DNA from: Sulfurimonas aquatica
Lineage (GTDB): Bacteria > Campylobacterota > Campylobacteria > Campylobacterales > Sulfurimonadaceae
Length of the DNA stretch: 64,000 nucleotides
Direction of reading: 5' to 3'
NCBI RefSeq assembly: GCF_017357825.1
Contig: NZ_CP046072.1
Span: 2,666,001-2,730,000, forward strand
This document shows positions 18,776 to 28,234 of the stretch, one piece after another. The notes below the pieces were generated by a model. It was not told the DNA's origin and did not search any database. It saw only the letters and a program-made list of their open reading frames with translations. The first letter of the stretch is position 1. Each line of letters opens with the position of its first letter. Position numbers and translations under genes: made by a program.

Positions 18776-19594
18776 ATGGGATTTGAATCTATAGTTGAGA
18801 GAGTAAAAGCTATTCCGCCACTACCGGCATCGGTTGTGAAAATGGAAGAGCTTTATGCAAGAGGAAATCCCGAACTCAAAAAACTTGTAAAAATAGTAGA
18901 AGAAGATCCTGTTTTAACTGCAAATATCTTAGCCGCAGTTAACTCCCCTCTTTACTCCTTTAGTCATAATGTCATTACAGTCCATCAAGCAGTCACTCTC
19001 TTTGGAATGTCCTCTGTTCGTGGTTTTGTTCTCTCCTCTGCTAAAAAAAGTACTTTTGATTTGGATATGTCTCCCTATGGCATCACCAATGAGGAGTTCC
19101 AAAACATCTCAACGCTTCAAAGCATGCTTATGTTTCAATGGTATATGAGTATCGACGTCGAAAAAGCAAACCTGCTTGTTCCCATCGCTTTTTTAATGGA
19201 TATTGGTCAAATTATCATCGCTAAAGAAGTTTCTCAGAGTGACTACAAAGATGAGTTTACAAGAATGATACAAGAAGAGGCCTCCATTTCTCAAACAGAA
19301 AAACTCTTTACTGGAATGAGCTCCGCAGAAGTGACTGCGTTACTATTTGAACACTGGAACTTTAATGAAACTTTTGTTGAAATAATTAGAAATAGTGATG
19401 AACCAAGTTTGGCTGATAGAGAGTATCAGCAGTACTGTGAAGCAGTGGACGTTGTCAAAACTTGCATAAACATTCAAAATAAAATAAGTGATAAAAGCTT
19501 TAAAAACTCAAAACTTAAAGCCCTCTCTTATGGTTTTAAAGTAGATAGATATATAAAAACCGTTGAGCGAATAAGGGACAAAGCCAACTTATAA
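18776..19594 (+). CDS. HDOD-domain protein
   Basis: 272 residues. Residues about 10-205 form an HDOD domain: IPPLPASVVKMEEL, LVKIVEEDPVLTANILAAVNSPLYSF and the LFGMSSVRGFVLS segment are diagnostic. HDOD proteins are HD-like signalling proteins without the metal-dependent phosphodiesterase residues, and none are seen here. There is no second recognised domain. It starts 9 bases after metH with a good AGGAG, so it is read from the metH transcript, though a functional tie to methionine synthesis is not apparent. Confidence 0.88.
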   Translation: MGFESIVERVKAIPPLPASVVKMEELYARGNPELKKLVKIVEEDPVLTANILAAVNSPLYSFSHNVITVHQAVTLFGMSSVRGFVLSSAKKSTFDLDMSPYGITNEEFQNISTLQSMLMFQWYMSIDVEKANLLVPIAFLMDIGQIIIAKEVSQSDYKDEFTRMIQEEASISQTEKLFTGMSSAEVTALLFEHWNFNETFVEIIRNSDEPSLADREYQQYCEAVDVVKTCINIQNKISDKSFKNSKLKALSYGFKVDRYIKTVERIRDKANL

Positions 19595-19605
19595 TCTTTC
19601 AAACT

Positions 19606-19619
19606 GACCAACAGTCAAT
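19606..19619 (-). promoter_or_regulatory. operator-like site 1 of the TetR efflux locus
   Basis: Read on the minus strand the sequence is ATTGACTGTTGGTC, a one-mismatch copy of the site at 19661-19674 in opposite orientation. It lies upstream of the predicted -10 of the TetR gene. Confidence 0.5.
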
Positions 19620-19648
19620 CATTTATTTCCCCTTAAGCCAAACTCTAA

Positions 19649-19674
19649 TATAATTCCTTAATTGACTGATGGTC
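19649..19674 (+). promoter_or_regulatory. TetR-gene promoter with operator-like site 2
   Basis: A consensus -10 TATAAT occupies 19649-19654. Immediately downstream is ATTGACTGATGGTC (19661-19674), extended to GGTCGGTCA, which reads as a GACYGA-type palindrome of the kind bound by TetR-family repressors. A repressor bound here would cover the transcription start. Confidence 0.6.
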
Positions 19675-19699
19675 GGTCATTATATTTTAAGGAATCATT

Positions 19700-20296
19700 T
19701 TGGCGATAATCGTAGACAAAATACAAAAGAAAAAAGATATAGCACTCTCGTGTAAAGAGCTTTTTGTGGAAAATGGCATCAACAACTTAACCATTGCGCA
19801 AGTTGCAAAAACTGCTGGAGTAGGTAAAGGGACTATATATGAGTACTTCAACAACAAAGAAGATATTGTTTTTGAAATTATAAACATCCTTTTACAAGAA
19901 CATAACGTTAAAAAACATGCCAAACTTGAGTCCCTTAGTTCATCAAAAGATAAGATAAAAACATTCTTTCATACCTTTTATGAAGAAGAGGGTGAACACC
20001 TTCGTAAACTCTATAAAGAGTTTATCTCTATCTCTTTGATGAATAGAAATCAGGAGATGGTAGATTTTCAAACAAAATGTTCAAAAACTTATTTCCAATG
20101 GTTTGAGACAATAATCCAAGAAGGAATTGACTCTAAAGAACTTATTCCAAACGCTATCAAGCTCTCTCGAGGTCTCTTTGTTCTTGGAGAGGGCATGTTT
20201 ATACTTAACGAGACAACGGACGCCATTGAAAATATCGAAGAAGAGTTTGATATTTTCTTTGAAACGCTATTTCAAATTATAGAGGTACAACAGTGA
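19700..20296 (+). CDS. TetR-family transcriptional regulator
   Basis: 198 residues. The N-terminal helix-turn-helix (about 25-50, LTIAQVAKTAGVGKGTIYEYFNNKEDIV) is unmistakably TetR/AcrR. The ligand-binding C-terminal domain is divergent and helical. The start is TTG at 19700, preceded by AAGGA at a spacing of 7. It overlaps the TolC-type gene by 4 bases and leads the efflux operon, so it most likely represses that operon through the two sites upstream. Confidence 0.92.
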   Translation: MAIIVDKIQKKKDIALSCKELFVENGINNLTIAQVAKTAGVGKGTIYEYFNNKEDIVFEIINILLQEHNVKKHAKLESLSSSKDKIKTFFHTFYEEEGEHLRKLYKEFISISLMNRNQEMVDFQTKCSKTYFQWFETIIQEGIDSKELIPNAIKLSRGLFVLGEGMFILNETTDAIENIEEEFDIFFETLFQIIEVQQ

Positions 20297-21537
20297 TAAA
20301 ACTAAAACACCTACTCATTTTAACGCTTCCCCTACTCTCTTATGGGGATACGCTTAAAGAACTTCTTAACTATGCTACTATAAACAATAACTTAGTAGTG
20401 GCAAAGCAGTATACTCAAGACGCCGCTAAAAAAGAGTTAGATTTTAAAGAGAGTTCTTTTTATCCAACTATAGATATAGGCGCAGCTTATAAACGCGACG
20501 ATGACGTCTCTCCGTTTCAAGCGGGGGACACTCTTAACGCATTTGCAAAAATTGGATTTGACATATACGATGGCGGTAAAACTTCTGCAAATATTAACCA
20601 AGCAAAAGAGTCTCTAAAATCATCTGAATTTGACGCCAAAGCGTATAAAGAGTCGCTCTCTTTAGAGATTGTTCAGGATTTTTTCAATATTAAAAGTTTG
20701 GAGTCGTCTTTAAACGCAAAGAGAGAAGCCCAAGAGACGCTAAAAGCTCAACTCCAACGCATTAAAAAGTTTTACGCAGCAAAGCTTGCAACGCAAGACG
20801 CCATCGATAGAGTTCAAGCTGATTTTGACACAAATAGATACGCTATGGAGTCAACAAAGTTTCAAATTCTCTCATTAAAATCATCACTAGAGTTAAAAGT
20901 CGGCAAGAGAATAAGTTCACTCACGGACTCTACATTTAAAAAAGAGTTATCCACAGAGTATGAAGTTCAAGATAGCATAAAAGCCCTTATCTCACAAAAG
21001 GGCTCTATCAAATATGCGGCTGAAGCGGTAGATAGTTTTTACTATCCTAATATTAAAATTGAAGATACCTATAACCTCTATAGTTTTGATCGATTAGCAA
21101 TTCCCCCAGGGCTCAACGCCGAGCCTTTGGAAAATCAAAACACCCTACTTTTAAGTCTGAATTTTAGAGTTTTTGACTTTGGTGAAATCTCTCAAGTAAA
21201 AGAGGCAACCCTTCTTAAAGCAAAAGCGTTAGAGTCACAAATTGCTTACAAAACAAAAGCTCAAGAGCTTCAGTATGAGCTCTCTAAAAGAAGAATAAGC
21301 ACTACCCTAGCAAAGATAAATAGCGCAAAGAGCGCTTTAATAGCGGCAAAAAGCGCGTTTGAGACCATAGAAAAAAAATATAACGCAGGAATAGTTGACT
21401 ATATCGTCTATCTTGACACGCTTACAAAAAAGACAGGCTCTCAAGCTTTGTATGAGAGTAGCTTAAATGAGTTAGAGATCGCTTATGCCATACTCTACTA
21501 TAACAGTGCAAAAAATTTACAAGAGGAACTAAAATAA
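20293..21537 (+). CDS. TolC-family outer-membrane efflux protein
   Basis: 414 residues with a short signal peptide and two repeats of long coiled-coil helices, as in TolC/OEP proteins (for example the helix around SLEIVQDFFNIKSLESSLNAKREA and the repeat near AALIAAKSAFETIEKKYNAGIVDY). YNAGIVDYIVYLDT matches the usual Y..G..s..d.L motif. It forms the outer-membrane exit duct for the pump encoded downstream. Its stop codon region overlaps the adaptor start by one base. Confidence 0.92.
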   Translation: MIKLKHLLILTLPLLSYGDTLKELLNYATINNNLVVAKQYTQDAAKKELDFKESSFYPTIDIGAAYKRDDDVSPFQAGDTLNAFAKIGFDIYDGGKTSANINQAKESLKSSEFDAKAYKESLSLEIVQDFFNIKSLESSLNAKREAQETLKAQLQRIKKFYAAKLATQDAIDRVQADFDTNRYAMESTKFQILSLKSSLELKVGKRISSLTDSTFKKELSTEYEVQDSIKALISQKGSIKYAAEAVDSFYYPNIKIEDTYNLYSFDRLAIPPGLNAEPLENQNTLLLSLNFRVFDFGEISQVKEATLLKAKALESQIAYKTKAQELQYELSKRRISTTLAKINSAKSALIAAKSAFETIEKKYNAGIVDYIVYLDTLTKKTGSQALYESSLNELEIAYAILYYNSAKNLQEELK

Positions 21538-22247
21538 TGAAAAACATAATCCTAACCACCATACTACTCCTAAGTTTTGCCGACGCAAAAGAGATATACG
21601 CGACTTTTAGCGTTGAGCCGTACAAAGACGCAAAGTTGGCGTTTATATCTAGCGGTATTGTAGAGTCTGTAAACACAGATATTGGCTCATTTGTAAGAAA
21701 AGGCGAAGTAATAGCCGAACTTGAAAATAGCGATATAAACGCGATGCTTGAAGTCTCAAAAACAGCTTATAAATACTCTAAAAAAGATTATGAACGCCAG
21801 ATGAAGATTAAAGAGCTTATCGATGAAGGAAAGTTCGACATCGCAGCGAACAAATATGAGAGTGCAAAGAATCAACTTGCATACCAGCAAGCGCTTTACA
21901 ATAAGACATTTTTAAAAGCTCCATTTGATGGCGTTATTTATGACAAAGAGCTTGAAGTGGGAGACGCCGTAAGCGGCATGATGCTCAAGACCGTATTTAA
22001 AATCCAGAGTAAATCACAAAGAAAACTTGTCATAGAGTTTGATCAAAAAAACTATAAAGATGTAAAAGTAGGAAATATTTTTACTTATAAAGTTGATGGA
22101 GACACTGCTTCTTATAAGGGGAAGATTTCTAAAGTATATCCGCACGCAAGTAGAGAAAACAGAAAAATAAAAGCTGAAGTATTGGCAAAAGATTTTCTTC
22201 CAGGTCTGTTTGGCGATGGTTATATAACTACAGCAGGTAAAGAGTAG
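21537..22247 (+). CDS. RND efflux periplasmic adaptor
   Basis: 236 residues with a signal peptide (about 1-17), then a split biotinyl-lipoyl domain (VNTDIGSFVRKGEVIAELEN, and APFDGVIYDKELEVGDAVSG) around a short helical hairpin, and a C-terminal beta-barrel. This is a membrane-fusion protein joining the RND pump to the TolC-type channel. At 236 residues it is short for the family, with a short coiled coil, and seems to lack the membrane-proximal domain. Confidence 0.9.
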   Translation: MKNIILTTILLLSFADAKEIYATFSVEPYKDAKLAFISSGIVESVNTDIGSFVRKGEVIAELENSDINAMLEVSKTAYKYSKKDYERQMKIKELIDEGKFDIAANKYESAKNQLAYQQALYNKTFLKAPFDGVIYDKELEVGDAVSGMMLKTVFKIQSKSQRKLVIEFDQKNYKDVKVGNIFTYKVDGDTASYKGKISKVYPHASRENRKIKAEVLAKDFLPGLFGDGYITTAGKE

Positions 22248-22251
22248 CTTT

Positions 22252-25200
22252 ATGTATAAAATATCCATAAACAGACCCATAGCGACGCTCATGTACGTTA
22301 TAACGTTAGTTATATTTGGCTACATGAGTTTTAAGTCTATGCCATCCGCTCTATTTCCAAATATTGACTTTCCTATTGTTACAGTTAAGACTATCTATCC
22401 AGGCGCAGAGTCAGCTACGGTTGAGTCTCAAGTAACCGACAAGATAGAAGAGGCGCTATCGCGTATTGGCGGGGTTGACAGTATTACCTCAACAAGTAGT
22501 GAAGGCGCTTCCGTCGTCATAGTAAAGTTCTTTTTAGAACGCGAAATAAACGAGGCGACAAATGACGTGAGGGACAAGGTGTCGGCCGTGCTTCTTCCTC
22601 GTGAAGCTAAAACGCCACTTGTTAGTAAGTTAGACATAGGTGGTGCGTCGGTCGTTAACGTTTTTCTAACTGCAAAAAATGACACTGTTGCAAATCTTAT
22701 GTTATTTGCAGATGAAAAAGTAAAACCAACTCTTCAAAAAATCAATGGCGTTGGTGGAATAAATATCATTGGCTACAAAGATAGAGAGATAAAAATCTAT
22801 CCAGACGTAAACTTGCTCAATAAGTTTGGTATTACCATCACTGAACTAAACGCAATTGTAGCTCGTGAAAACGTAAAAATCGGCGGAGGAAAACTCGTTA
22901 CCGCGACAAATGAGTTTACGCTAAAAACAAAAGCGGACGCGCTAAGCGTAGATGAGTTAAAAAACATACAGATAAAAGACAACCTCAGACTCAAAGACGT
23001 TGCAAGAGTACAAGATACGCTCAGCGACGCAAAGAGTTATGCCTCATATAATGGAGTGGAGGGGATTATGCTCGAAGTGCAAAAAATCTCTGGCACAAAT
23101 ACTATAGAGATTATACAAAGAGTAAAAGAGGCTCTGCCTGGCTTAGAAAAACTTGCAGGAGATAGATTTGGCGTTCAAGCTCTTCAAGATACTTCTCCTT
23201 TTATTGTAAGCTCATTGGAGCAAGTTGAATTTGACCTTCTCTATGGTACGTTTCTAGCAGTTATCATTATCTTCGTTTTTTTACGTAACTTTACCATTAC
23301 CATCGTCTCCGCTCTGTCTATTCCAGTCTCTATCTTTGGAACTATTGCGCTGATGAACTACATGGGTTTTGATTTAAATAAAATGACGCTTATTGGTCTT
23401 ACTCTCTCTATAGGTATCATCATAGATGACGCCATCGTTGTACTCGAAAACATCTACAAAAAGATGGAAGCGGGCATGGGAAAATTTGAAGCTGCATTTG
23501 AAGGGACTAAAGAGATGGCGTTTGCCATTCTTGCTATCTCCGCTATGCTCCTAGCTGTTTTCATTCCAGTAGCAAATATGAGCGGTATAGTAGGAAAGTT
23601 CTTTGAGAGTTTTGCTATGACCGTTGGCTTTGCAGTTGTTATCTCTTTTACTATCGCTATGACGCTTATGCCAAGCATGAGCGCTAGAGTTCTTCATAAG
23701 GGAGAGAGTAGGTTTTATAACGTTACTGAGCCATTTTTTAAACTACTCGAGAAAATCTATGACGTTCTACTAAAGTTGGTTCTGAGATTTAAAATTATTA
23801 CTCTTATTTTAGTTATTGGCATATTTGTTGGGAGTTTGAGTCTTTTTCCAAAAATCGGTATGGACTTTATTCCTAAAGAGGATAAAGCGGAGTTTGAAGT
23901 TCAACTAAGAGCTGCTGCAGGTATCTCTTTAGAGGAGATGATAGTAAAGTCTAAAAAGATTGAAGAGCTTATCCAAGAAGATAAAACAGTGGCATTTACA
24001 ACTCTTAGCGTTGGATATAACAGTGTTGCAGAGAAAAATAAAGCACTCATCTATGTAAAACTTGTTGATAAAAAAGATAGAGTGCTTAATCAAGAGCAGA
24101 TTATTCAAGATTTTAGAGATAAGTTTAAACCCTATCAAAAAGATCTATTTATAACTGCGGCACAGATTCCAAACATAAAAGGCGCTGGCGTTTCCGTTCC
24201 TTATCAGATAATCCTAAAATCTGACTCATTTGATGATTTAGCGGTTGCGACTAAAAACCTTACTGAGTATCTTGCACAGAAAAAGGGTTTTGTGGACATT
24301 GACACAAATCTTGATGAGGGAAAACCCCAAATTGACATAAACATCATCAGAGAAAATGCAAATCGTCTTGGCGTTTCCGCTTCACAGATCTCGCAAGCCA
24401 TCTCTACCGCGTTTTCAAGCGATTTAGAGATTTCATACTTTGAAGAGAATGGTAAGCAGTACAACATTACCCTGCGTTTTGATGATGAAAACAGAGTAAG
24501 CATAGAAGATATCAAGAAGATTCAACTTCGCGCTTCAAATGGCCAACTTGTATATCTAGATGGTTTAGTGAAGTTTACGCAGACTAAATCTTTAGCGTCT
24601 ATCTATCACTTCGATAGACAACGCCAAGTTACTGTATATGCTGACCTTTTTGGGCTTGACCTTGGAGGTGCTGTAAACTATACAAATGAGAAGATAGATT
24701 CTCTTATGCCTGCTGGCGTTATATATAGATTTACAGGTTTTGCCGAAGAGATGGTAAAAACGGGTCAAGCGTTTGGAGCTGCCATTGGTCTCTCAGTTAT
24801 ACTAATGTTCATCATTCTTGCAGTTTTATATGAGTCGCTCATACAGCCTATCATTATTATGATGGCGTTGCCTCTGAGTATTATTGGAGTTATGCTCGCG
24901 TTATACATAAGTGGGCAACAATTTAGTCTTTTTGTTATGATTGGATTTATGCTTCTAATGGGTATGGTTGGTAAAAACGCCGTACTACTTGTTGACTTTG
25001 CCAATACGGCGATTAAAGATGGTAAAGACGTAAATGAAGCGCTTCTTGAAGCGGGTGAAAAACGTCTTCGTCCAATCCTTATGACAACGATGGCAATGAT
25101 ATTTGCGATGATACCACTTGCAATGAGTACAGGTCTAGGAAGCGAGACAAACGCGCCAATGGCGATATCTGTTATAGGTGGGCTTATAAGTTCTATGATA

Positions 25201-25293
25201 CTTACTCTTCTTGTAGTGCCAGCCATATATAAGCTCATCAACCCTATAGATAGATGGCTAAGAAAATGGTATGAGTCAGGTAAGGTAGAGTAA
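22252..25293 (+). CDS. RND multidrug efflux permease (HAE1 type)
   Basis: 1013 residues, the standard size for AcrB/MexB relatives. It starts with a membrane helix (INRPIATLMYVITLVIFGY), then two large periplasmic loops, each between membrane helices. GIIIDDAIVVLENI (about 390-403) holds the paired aspartates in helix 4 that carry protons, and GMVGKNAVLLVDFAN (about 902-916) is the matching helix 10 motif. It is a proton-driven exporter of hydrophobic drugs or metabolites. The substrate is unknown; no metal-binding signature suggests a CzcA/CusA role. Confidence 0.95.
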   Translation: MYKISINRPIATLMYVITLVIFGYMSFKSMPSALFPNIDFPIVTVKTIYPGAESATVESQVTDKIEEALSRIGGVDSITSTSSEGASVVIVKFFLEREINEATNDVRDKVSAVLLPREAKTPLVSKLDIGGASVVNVFLTAKNDTVANLMLFADEKVKPTLQKINGVGGINIIGYKDREIKIYPDVNLLNKFGITITELNAIVARENVKIGGGKLVTATNEFTLKTKADALSVDELKNIQIKDNLRLKDVARVQDTLSDAKSYASYNGVEGIMLEVQKISGTNTIEIIQRVKEALPGLEKLAGDRFGVQALQDTSPFIVSSLEQVEFDLLYGTFLAVIIIFVFLRNFTITIVSALSIPVSIFGTIALMNYMGFDLNKMTLIGLTLSIGIIIDDAIVVLENIYKKMEAGMGKFEAAFEGTKEMAFAILAISAMLLAVFIPVANMSGIVGKFFESFAMTVGFAVVISFTIAMTLMPSMSARVLHKGESRFYNVTEPFFKLLEKIYDVLLKLVLRFKIITLILVIGIFVGSLSLFPKIGMDFIPKEDKAEFEVQLRAAAGISLEEMIVKSKKIEELIQEDKTVAFTTLSVGYNSVAEKNKALIYVKLVDKKDRVLNQEQIIQDFRDKFKPYQKDLFITAAQIPNIKGAGVSVPYQIILKSDSFDDLAVATKNLTEYLAQKKGFVDIDTNLDEGKPQIDINIIRENANRLGVSASQISQAISTAFSSDLEISYFEENGKQYNITLRFDDENRVSIEDIKKIQLRASNGQLVYLDGLVKFTQTKSLASIYHFDRQRQVTVYADLFGLDLGGAVNYTNEKIDSLMPAGVIYRFTGFAEEMVKTGQAFGAAIGLSVILMFIILAVLYESLIQPIIIMMALPLSIIGVMLALYISGQQFSLFVMIGFMLLMGMVGKNAVLLVDFANTAIKDGKDVNEALLEAGEKRLRPILMTTMAMIFAMIPLAMSTGLGSETNAPMAISVIGGLISSMILTLLVVPAIYKLINPIDRWLRKWYESGKVE

Positions 25294-25303
25294 ATATAAA
25301 ATC

Positions 25304-26470
25304 ATGAGAAAAATAAAAACTGGCACAAAAATAATGCTACTCTCACTCTCAATGTTGACTATCATGTCAAATGTAGCGGTAGTTACTATGCTACCTCATT
25401 TGAGTGACGTTTTTTCTTATGAACCAAACATAGAGCTTTATTCAAGACTTATGATAACGCTGCCCTCTCTTGCCATAGCTCTACTTGCACCTTTTTTAGG
25501 TCATCTAATCCATAACTTTGGCAAAAGAAGAGCGGCTATCTCTGCGCTTCTTGCATTTACTCTCTTTGGAACGGCAGGTCTCTACTTAGAGACCATATAT
25601 GAACTCCTTATTTCACGATTTTTCTTTGGTATCTCCATAGCTGTTTTAATGATAGTCTCAACGTCTCTAGTCGGTGATTATTTCTCAGCACAGACGCGCC
25701 ATAAGTTTATGGGTATGCAGAGTGCTTTTATCTCTCTTGGTGGAATAGTATTTATAGTGGGAGGAGGCATCCTCTCAGATATAAACTGGCGTTACCCATT
25801 TTCTATATACTTTTTAGGGCTCTTAGTCCTTATATTTGTTATTGCTTATCTTGTAGAGTTTAAAGGGAGTCACACTCAAGAGAGTGAAGATAAAAACATC
25901 AATAGCAATCTCTTTTTCATCTATCTCCTAGCGTTTGCGTTTATGCTTGTGTTTTATATCTTACCAACGCAGATGCCTTTTTTAATGATAGATGTTTTTC
26001 ATGCGAGTGGTTCTATGACAGGGCAGATAATCGCCACGGCATTTGTTTTTAACGCCCTTGGAGCACTAAGTTTTTCAAAATTAAAAAACTATTTTAACTT
26101 TAGCACTTTATATATTTTGGGACTCTCTATAGTCGGTATTGGTTTCTTCGCCATAGGTCAGGTTAATGATATTAGATTTTTCTTTCTAACCTCGCCTATC
26201 GTTGGTTTTGGAGGGGGAATACTCATGACAAATACAACTGCGTGGATGCTAAGTAAAGCCCATAGTACAAAGCGAGTTAAAGCTTCTGCTTATCTGACTA
26301 GCTCTCTGTTTTTAGGACAGTTCCTCTCACCACTAGCTACTATGCCTATAGTACACCATTATGGAGTTCAAAACTTTTTTAGTATATGTGGTATCACTAT
26401 TTTAGTTTTAATACTCTTGTTTAAAGTATCTCTTTATTTATTATCAAGTTCATCTTTTAAAGTACGGTAA
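25304..26470 (+). CDS. MFS transporter
   Basis: 388 residues with about 12 membrane segments. The motif GHLIHNFGKRRAA, between helices 2 and 3, is the MFS motif A. It starts 10 bases after the RND gene on the same strand, so it is probably the last gene of the efflux operon. Its last 37 bases overlap the tail of a convergent MerR gene, so the two transcripts are antisense there. The drug-proton antiporter group is likely; the substrate is unknown. Confidence 0.88.
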   Translation: MRKIKTGTKIMLLSLSMLTIMSNVAVVTMLPHLSDVFSYEPNIELYSRLMITLPSLAIALLAPFLGHLIHNFGKRRAAISALLAFTLFGTAGLYLETIYELLISRFFFGISIAVLMIVSTSLVGDYFSAQTRHKFMGMQSAFISLGGIVFIVGGGILSDINWRYPFSIYFLGLLVLIFVIAYLVEFKGSHTQESEDKNINSNLFFIYLLAFAFMLVFYILPTQMPFLMIDVFHASGSMTGQIIATAFVFNALGALSFSKLKNYFNFSTLYILGLSIVGIGFFAIGQVNDIRFFFLTSPIVGFGGGILMTNTTAWMLSKAHSTKRVKASAYLTSSLFLGQFLSPLATMPIVHHYGVQNFFSICGITILVLILLFKVSLYLLSSSSFKVR

Positions 26471-27114
26471 AGTACTTTATATGTGGAGCGATTAAATATA
26501 TACTCTTTAGTATTAAAAAGCGTATCAAACATTATTTTCCAAAGGGTTGAAAAGTTGGCTTCATCTTTTTTGTCACACAACTGTTTTTGCATTTGAAGCT
26601 CCAGTTCTGCTAACTTTGTAGCTTGCTTTACATACTCTTTGAGTATCTCATAATCAACGCCAACCTCTTTAAAATTTTCTATGAGAGTAATGACTGAAGC
26701 CTCTTTTTGCGTAAAATCATCTTCAGATAAAGGCATTAAAATCCGCTCTTGAAGTAACTCCTCAAGTAAAACTTCATCAATGTCAAAATACTCTATAAAC
26801 TCTTTTTTACAAAAGTGTTGAGAGTTAACAGGTATACTACTTAGAGTCTGCATAAGAGGAGCGAGCATTGTGTATGAGCTAGAAAATGAGTTGTTTTTCT
26901 GTTTAAGAGCTATTTTGATATGCTCATTAGTACTTCCCATCTCCTCTTTCATGTATTTTATATACTTGATGAGTTCTAGATGCTCATCATTGTATCTATG
27001 CACATTTGACTTTAACTTTTTTGCCTTTGGTAAAAGACCCTCTTTTATATAATATAATATGGTCGATTTTGGTGTACCACTCTTAGCTACAAGTTCAGAG
27101 ATTTTAAATTCCAC
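26434..27114 (-). CDS. MerR-family transcriptional regulator
   Basis: 226 residues. The N-terminal winged helix (MEFKISELVAKSGTPKSTILYYIKEGLLPKA, residues 1-31) and YNDEHLELIKYIKYM match the MerR DNA-binding domain. A helical region follows without the cysteines of metal sensors, so an organic ligand is more likely. The gene is convergent with the MFS gene, overlapping it by 37 bases, and divergent from the 63-residue gene 87 bases away; either neighbour could be its target. Confidence 0.88.
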   Translation of the reverse strand: MEFKISELVAKSGTPKSTILYYIKEGLLPKAKKLKSNVHRYNDEHLELIKYIKYMKEEMGSTNEHIKIALKQKNNSFSSSYTMLAPLMQTLSSIPVNSQHFCKKEFIEYFDIDEVLLEELLQERILMPLSEDDFTQKEASVITLIENFKEVGVDYEILKEYVKQATKLAELELQMQKQLCDKKDEANFSTLWKIMFDTLFNTKEYIFNRSTYKVLYRTLKDELDNK

Positions 27115-27201
27115 ATTAGCACCTTGTTAATAATTGATTAAGGATTATATCATATAATTCAAAACGACAAGTAGCACTTTACATTTTAAAGGAAATAGAT
27201 T

Positions 27202-27393
27202 ATGAATTATATTTGGAAGATATTTGTAAAAATAGTTAAAGGCATTTGGGACGTTCTCTCATACTTTTTTGGTTTTCCCTATGAAGCTCAAGCAAATAAG
27301 ATAGACTCGGAGAAGATAGATCCGCTCTTTAGAGGTCCCGAAAATGAAAAAAGTGATCAAAAAATATATAGAGCTAACAAAGTTAGTAATTAA
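27202..27393 (+). CDS. small membrane-associated protein
   Basis: A 63-residue protein with a strong SD (AAAGGA) and spacing of nine. The first half (about residues 3-27) is hydrophobic and aromatic with basic residues (IWKIFVKIVKGIWDVLSYFF), suited to lie in or on the membrane. The second half is charged and polar. It ends 12 bases before the thioredoxin-like gene, so it probably belongs to the same operon. I do not recognise the family. Confidence 0.65.
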   Translation: MNYIWKIFVKIVKGIWDVLSYFFGFPYEAQANKIDSEKIDPLFRGPENEKSDQKIYRANKVSN

Positions 27394-27405
27394 CAAGGAA
27401 TCTTC

Positions 27406-28233
27406 ATGTTTCAAAAAAAAACTATTCTCTTAGGCTTTTTTCTACTTAGCACTTTACTAAATGCTTCAACAATGTACTCTCTATCTGGCGTCAAGAAAGT
27501 CTATCCAGTAGTAGAAATTTCAGCTAGAAGCGTCCCTGCTGAGTACAAAGCGTTAGCACAAAATGAAATTATTGCCATTGCAAAAGAGTTAAACATTGAT
27601 ACAAGTGGTTATGATTCAACATCTTTAGCGCTTTTAGTTAATGAAAAAAATATTAACGATACAACTCTAATAAGCATGAGGTTGCTTATTGGTGAAACGG
27701 TTATAAGAGCTTCAAACAAAGAGAATATTTTTGCGCTTACTTACGATAATAAAGAGAGCTTTATACTTGAGGAGATCGATGAGATAGAAGATAAGTTTGA
27801 AGATACTCTAGATAGTCTTCTAACAAAGTTTTCCGAGCAATACAAAGAGGAGAATAAGCCCTCAATCAAAACAACTATATCCGAGCATGACTTTGCGTCA
27901 CAGATGCGGTATGAAACTAACTATGACGAGGCTGTAAGAAAAGCAAAAAAATATCACAAAAACATTATGTTTGTACTTGTATCTAACTACTGTCCTTGGT
28001 GTCGTAAATTTGAGCAAAAAGTTTTGATGAATCCAAAAGTAGATAAAACTATACAATCTAAATATATTCCTCTTATTCTTAATAAAGAAAAAGACAAGTT
28101 TCCACAAAAATTTAACAGCTCATTTACTCCAATAATGAACTTTTTAGATTACAAAACGCTAAAAAGTTATAAAAATATCATTGGATACAATAATAAAGAT
28201 GAGTTTACTTACTTTATAAAAAAAGACAAATAG
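27406..28233 (+). CDS. periplasmic thioredoxin-like protein
   Basis: 275 residues: signal peptide (about 1-19), an N-terminal domain of about 130 residues that I do not recognise, then a thioredoxin-fold domain with the active site NYCPWCRKF (about residues 194-202) and the cis-proline loop FTPIMNF (about 245-251). CPWC differs from the CGPC of thioredoxin and suits an exported thiol oxidoreductase. The start has AAGGA at suitable distance, and the next gene begins 2 bases after the stop. Its substrate is unknown. Confidence 0.83.
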   Translation: MFQKKTILLGFFLLSTLLNASTMYSLSGVKKVYPVVEISARSVPAEYKALAQNEIIAIAKELNIDTSGYDSTSLALLVNEKNINDTTLISMRLLIGETVIRASNKENIFALTYDNKESFILEEIDEIEDKFEDTLDSLLTKFSEQYKEENKPSIKTTISEHDFASQMRYETNYDEAVRKAKKYHKNIMFVLVSNYCPWCRKFEQKVLMNPKVDKTIQSKYIPLILNKEKDKFPQKFNSSFTPIMNFLDYKTLKSYKNIIGYNNKDEFTYFIKKDK

Positions 28234-28234
28234 G

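Noticed and set aside
27115-27201. MerR operator in the divergent gap (CCTT...AAGG near 27122-27143)
   Set aside because: Only the outer four bases on each side and a few inner positions are symmetrical, which is near chance in this AT-rich DNA.
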